Assembly: GCA_900757495.1 (NCBI GenBank)
Contig: CAAENX010000007.1
Span: forward strand, 17,608 to 81,607
Origin: an uncultured Collinsella sp.
GTDB lineage: Bacteria; Actinomycetota; Coriobacteriia; Coriobacteriales; Coriobacteriaceae
DNA: 64,000 nucleotides
Direction of reading: 5' to 3'
Part shown: positions 61,015 through 64,000 of the stretch, piece after piece
How the letters are laid out: every line of letters starts with the position of its first letter
Position numbering within the stretch: the first letter of the stretch is position 1
The notes under the pieces: model-generated
Seen by the model: only the letters and a program-made list of their open reading frames with translations
Databases searched by the model: none
Told to the model about the DNA's origin: nothing
Made by a program: the position numbers and the translations under genes

Positions 61015-63294
61015 TCAATTGTTATTGCCGCCATCGAGCAATACCTCAAAATCTTTCGCCGGCATGGGGCGGTAGTAGAGGAAGCCCTGAGCGTAGCGGG
61101 CGCCCATGTTGCGCAGCATGTTCGCCTGCTCATTGGTCTCGACGCCCTCGACCACGACGGGCAGATGGAGCGAATGCGCCATCTCGAGCATCGATGAAAT
61201 GATTTGCGTGCTGCGGCCATGATCGCCGTCGACGGGCACAAATGTGCGGTCGAGCTTGATGACGTCGACGTTGACGTTCTTGAGCATAGCGAGCGTGGAC
61301 TGACCGGTGCCAAAATCGTCCATATAGGTCGAGAAGCCGCGGGCGTGCAGGTCGGCCGTCAGTTTGTCCACGGCCTCGGACTCTCCCGTATAAGCCGTCT
61401 CGGTGATCTCGATGTGCATGAGCTTGGGCGGCAGGTCGTACTGGGCGGCGAGCGCCCCCATATGTTCGGCAACGTCGCAGGCAAGAATATCCACGCGCGA
61501 CACGTTAAGCGAGATCGGAACCACGCGAAGTTCCCGATCGATGCGCTCGTGCAGCCACATGGCAACGCCCTGCCAAACGTATTTGTCGAGCGTCACCACA
61601 AAGCCGCTTTCCTCGAGAGCGGGGATAAAGGCGGCGGGCGAAATGAGGGAGCCGTCCTTGTCGATCCAGCGCGTGAGTGCCTCGGCGCCAATGATCTCGC
61701 CGGTTTCCATGTCGACCTGGGGCTGCAAGTAGTAGGTAATGTGGCCGTTTGAGAGCGCGTACTGGAATTCGGTCAGCGTGCGGTGGAACGCGATTTCGCG
61801 TTCGTACTCCTCGGGGCGGAAAATGGCAATGCGCTCCTTGAAGTCGTTTTTCGCGCGCCGATTGGTAAACATGGCCTTGGCCTGCGCATCAATGGTGATT
61901 TCCTCGCTGGGGTCGATGGGGTAAACGCCCATGGACGGCCAGAAACCCACACCGTCATCGTGCTTGGCCACGGCCTCGCGAACGCGGCTATAGATTTGAT
62001 GGACGGTGTCGTGCTCAAAGGGGATGAGTATGCAAAAGTCGTCTTGGCCCCAATACCCTGCGACGCCCATGTCGGCATTTTCGATATCTTTGAGGACCGT
62101 GCCCACGTCGGCGAGCGTGCGGTCGCCCTCGGCCTGCCCGTGCCATTCGTTGAGCAGTCGCATGTGCCCCATGTCGACGGTGGCGATGCACCAGGCACCG
62201 TCGCGTCTTGTCTGGAGAAATGCGTTGGCGTGCCGCATAAACTCACTGGGTCGATAGAGGCCCGTGAGCGTATCGATGCGCTCGACGATGGCACTTTTGC
62301 GCTCTATCTCGGGTATGGGGAGGCTGTCGTTGGGAACAAGTCCGCCGGCCGTGCGAAGGCGACGGTCGAGTTCGCCTAAAACGGCGGTCGCTTGGTTGGT
62401 TAGACGCTCGTAAAAGGCCGGGACGACAAGACAGACGGGAGTAATGGTGTCGCCCGCGATTCGAACGGGAGCGAAAACGGCTTCGTTAAGGTGATGGGTC
62501 AGTTGCTCGAATGCCTCGTAATCCAAATCGTTGCTGAGCACGACGAACTGGACGCTTCGTGAACGGTAGACGCGACTCCTGCCACGGGTGATCGACAACA
62601 TGCGGCCTGCGTATTCGGCGAGCATATTGTCGACAGCCTCGGCCCCGTAGAGCTCGTTGAGCTTTGCCGTGCCACGAATGCGCACCGCTATAAGCCCCGT
62701 CTCGCAACGGTCGCGACGGCAGGCATCGATAGCGTTGACCAGCATGCGCTGCGTTCCGAGACCCGTGGCGGCGTCGACGGTCTCGGCAAGTGAGTGGTTG
62801 ACGAGCTCGCCGACATAGAGCGAGGGGACATGTCCGTCGCCGTCGATACGAAACCCGCGAGCACGGCAGAGGACGTAGTCGCCGGCGGCGTTGCGCACGC
62901 GGTACTGCATGAAGCGACGATGTTTGGAGCCGTTATAGATCTGGTCGATATCGTTGATGCAGGCCTCGAGATCATCGGGATGGACGCGCGTTTTCCAGTA
63001 ATCGCGGCAGTTGTCTAGATGCTCCGAAGGGAGACCGAGATCGCGCATGGCGCCTTGCGACCAAAGGGTGCGGTGTTTGTCCAGGTTCTCGATAAAGAAA
63101 TAACGGCCTTCGTTGAGCATCGAAAAGGCGTCGAACATGCGGTCGCTTATCTCGAAGTCGTCGGTGTGGACTTGCGTGATATTGCGTCGATCAAGGTGCA
63201 TGGCATGACGTAGCTTGTAGTCGTACATGCGATGATCGGCATCGAGTGTCATACGATTGGGGGCTTCACCCAGGGCGGGGTCGGCGTGTGACAC
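61015..63294 (-). CDS. GGDEF/EAL cyclic-di-GMP protein, 5' truncated
   Basis: A 759-residue frame that begins with the last strand of a GGDEF domain (SHADPALGE ... DADHRMYDYKLRH), exactly like residues about 190-225 of the neighbouring paralog. It continues with a PAS-like domain, two degenerate GGDEF domains (one has GQDDF in place of GGDEF) and a C-terminal EAL domain. The EAL part keeps GAEALTRW, LNVSRVD, DDFGTGQST, KLDRTF and EGVET, so phosphodiesterase activity is likely. In-frame codons upstream of the GTG read AFSYG, still GGDEF-like, then meet a TGA near 63310 where foreign DNA starts. The original N-terminus was lost. Confidence 0.85.
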   Translation of the reverse strand: MSHADPALGEAPNRMTLDADHRMYDYKLRHAMHLDRRNITQVHTDDFEISDRMFDAFSMLNEGRYFFIENLDKHRTLWSQGAMRDLGLPSEHLDNCRDYWKTRVHPDDLEACINDIDQIYNGSKHRRFMQYRVRNAAGDYVLCRARGFRIDGDGHVPSLYVGELVNHSLAETVDAATGLGTQRMLVNAIDACRRDRCETGLIAVRIRGTAKLNELYGAEAVDNMLAEYAGRMLSITRGRSRVYRSRSVQFVVLSNDLDYEAFEQLTHHLNEAVFAPVRIAGDTITPVCLVVPAFYERLTNQATAVLGELDRRLRTAGGLVPNDSLPIPEIERKSAIVERIDTLTGLYRPSEFMRHANAFLQTRRDGAWCIATVDMGHMRLLNEWHGQAEGDRTLADVGTVLKDIENADMGVAGYWGQDDFCILIPFEHDTVHQIYSRVREAVAKHDDGVGFWPSMGVYPIDPSEEITIDAQAKAMFTNRRAKNDFKERIAIFRPEEYEREIAFHRTLTEFQYALSNGHITYYLQPQVDMETGEIIGAEALTRWIDKDGSLISPAAFIPALEESGFVVTLDKYVWQGVAMWLHERIDRELRVVPISLNVSRVDILACDVAEHMGALAAQYDLPPKLMHIEITETAYTGESEAVDKLTADLHARGFSTYMDDFGTGQSTLAMLKNVNVDVIKLDRTFVPVDGDHGRSTQIISSMLEMAHSLHLPVVVEGVETNEQANMLRNMGARYAQGFLYYRPMPAKDFEVLLDGGNNN

Positions 63295-63380
63295 TCCGTA
63301 GCTAAATGCTCATGTGCCATAAAGTAACACATAAGAATTGATAGACAGCAGCCCACTATTCCGCAGCAACAGCGAGTTGC

Positions 63381-63409
63381 TTGTTAAAACCCCATTTTGA
63401 AGTTATAAA
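63381..63409 (+). promoter_or_regulatory. Promoter of the acquired XRE gene
   Basis: TTGTTA and TATAAA are spaced by 17 bases, with AGGAGGG before the ATG. The AT-rich composition differs from the rest of the window. Confidence 0.65.
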
Positions 63410-63439
63410 GAGTAAAAACAACCTTTAGGAGGGACGGGC

Positions 63440-63883
63440 ATGGAAATACAAGGTATTCTTAAAAATTTACGCGAGAAAAACAACCTTACGCAAGAACAAC
63501 TGGCTGAACGTGTGCAAGTTACCCGACAGGCGGTTAGTCGCTGGGAAACAGGCGAAACGCAGCCAAATACAGATACCTTAAAACTGTTATCACGAGTTTT
63601 TGATGTGTCAATCAATACGCTTCTGGGTTCTCCACGGCAACTTGTTTGTCAGTGTTGCGGAATGCCATTGAATGAAGATGGTCTGATTAGCCGAGAACCA
63701 GACGGAAGCTATAACGAGGACTATTGTAAATGGTGCTATGCTAATGGGAAATTTGCATATCAATCCAAGGAATCTTTATTGGATTATCTGGTTGCGAATA
63801 TGCCAAATCCCGATAACGCAGATGAAGAAACCAGACGTAATCAGTTTGATTTGTACCTTTCGCAATTAAAGCACTGGAAATAA
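63440..63883 (+). CDS. XRE-family regulator with zinc ribbon
   Basis: A 147-residue regulator. Residues 4-60 form an XRE helix-turn-helix (LTQEQLAERVQVTRQAVSRWETG), followed by a zinc ribbon with LVCQCCGMPL and DYCKWCYANGK (cysteines near 70, 73, 96 and 99) and a short helical tail ending SQLKHWK. The order of domains matches the protein at 13339 without its TipAS-like part. GC content is much lower than the window average, with many AAA, TTA and AAT codons, which suggests transfer from a Firmicute. AGGAGGG precedes the ATG. The DNA after it returns to high GC and runs off the right edge. Confidence 0.88.
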   Translation: MEIQGILKNLREKNNLTQEQLAERVQVTRQAVSRWETGETQPNTDTLKLLSRVFDVSINTLLGSPRQLVCQCCGMPLNEDGLISREPDGSYNEDYCKWCYANGKFAYQSKESLLDYLVANMPNPDNADEETRRNQFDLYLSQLKHWK

Positions 63884-64000
63884 CTATATTGTCATAGCAA
63901 AGCCAGCCGAGCCAGTCAACGGTCAAGATGAACGGCGCATATGCGCAGCCGTTGACAGCCCCGCCCGCCTTTGCTGGTAGGCAATCAAGGGGCGACAGCA
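63884..64000. other. GC-rich non-coding end of window
   Basis: No gene is seen. The sequence contains short complementary segments (CAACGGTCAAG, CAGCCGTTGACAG) and differs from the AT-rich gene before it. It may be part of a larger acquired element beyond the edge. Confidence 0.4.

Overview
The window is high-GC, densely coded bacterial DNA. Protein families, AAGGAG-type ribosome binding sites and TACAAT-like -10 boxes suggest a gut actinomycete of the class Coriobacteriia, most likely Collinsella. That assignment comes from recalled protein similarity and was not tested by a search. I found about 50 protein genes, no rRNA, tRNA or CRISPR array, and no integrase or transposase. The last 700 bases are AT-rich in part and look acquired.

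Layout. 1-3.7 kb: a two-component system (partial kinase plus OmpR-type regulator) divergent from a redox cluster of a small CXXC protein, a membrane polyferredoxin and a TlpA-like lipoprotein. 3.7-9 kb: a rhodanese remnant, a CoA-disulfide reductase with its own rhodanese domain, and a giant MacB/FtsX-type ABC transporter. 9-16.4 kb: membrane proteins of unknown function, dus, a ribbon-helix-helix antitoxin-like module bracketed by repeats, glutaredoxin, an XRE/zinc-ribbon/TipAS-like regulator, trmO and a MalY-type lyase. 16.5-23 kb: a solute-binding lipoprotein with a hybrid kinase broken by an in-frame amber codon, a PNPOx-like protein and an EvgS-like hybrid kinase. 23-34 kb: K+ channel, LOG protein, ClC channel, a GntR/ABC operon, prfC, a VUT transporter, SDR, ung, a DMT transporter and a divergent LysR regulator. 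34-41.8 kb: a MATE transporter between 36-bp direct repeats, then a solute-binding/5'-nucleotidase-C fusion protein with a second amber-interrupted hybrid kinase, and an RlmA-like methyltransferase. 41.8-48.3 kb: a segment between two 159-bp direct repeats, holding two paralogous 4-TM proteins, a LysR regulator, a very large sensor-MscS channel fusion and a solute-binding lipoprotein. 48.3-59.3 kb: rsmJ, GNAT, a TetM-like GTPase, an AAA ATPase, a UvrA-like protein, trmL, a CobW GTPase, an ArsC-like protein and a flavoprotein. 59.3-64 kb: two cyclic-di-GMP proteins; the second is cut off at its 5' end where foreign DNA carrying an XRE/zinc-ribbon gene begins.

Themes. Extracellular ligand sensing is strongly represented: four solute-binding modules sit in or beside kinases or a channel. 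Short palindromic repeats of at least four families lie between genes, and one family supplies the stop codon of neighbouring genes. Two different hybrid kinases are each split by a single in-frame TAG. TAG also ends many intact genes here, so decay or strain-level switching is more likely than a changed code. The most system-like novelty is the Cache-Cache-MscS channel encoded beside a solute-binding lipoprotein, which may be a ligand-gated channel.
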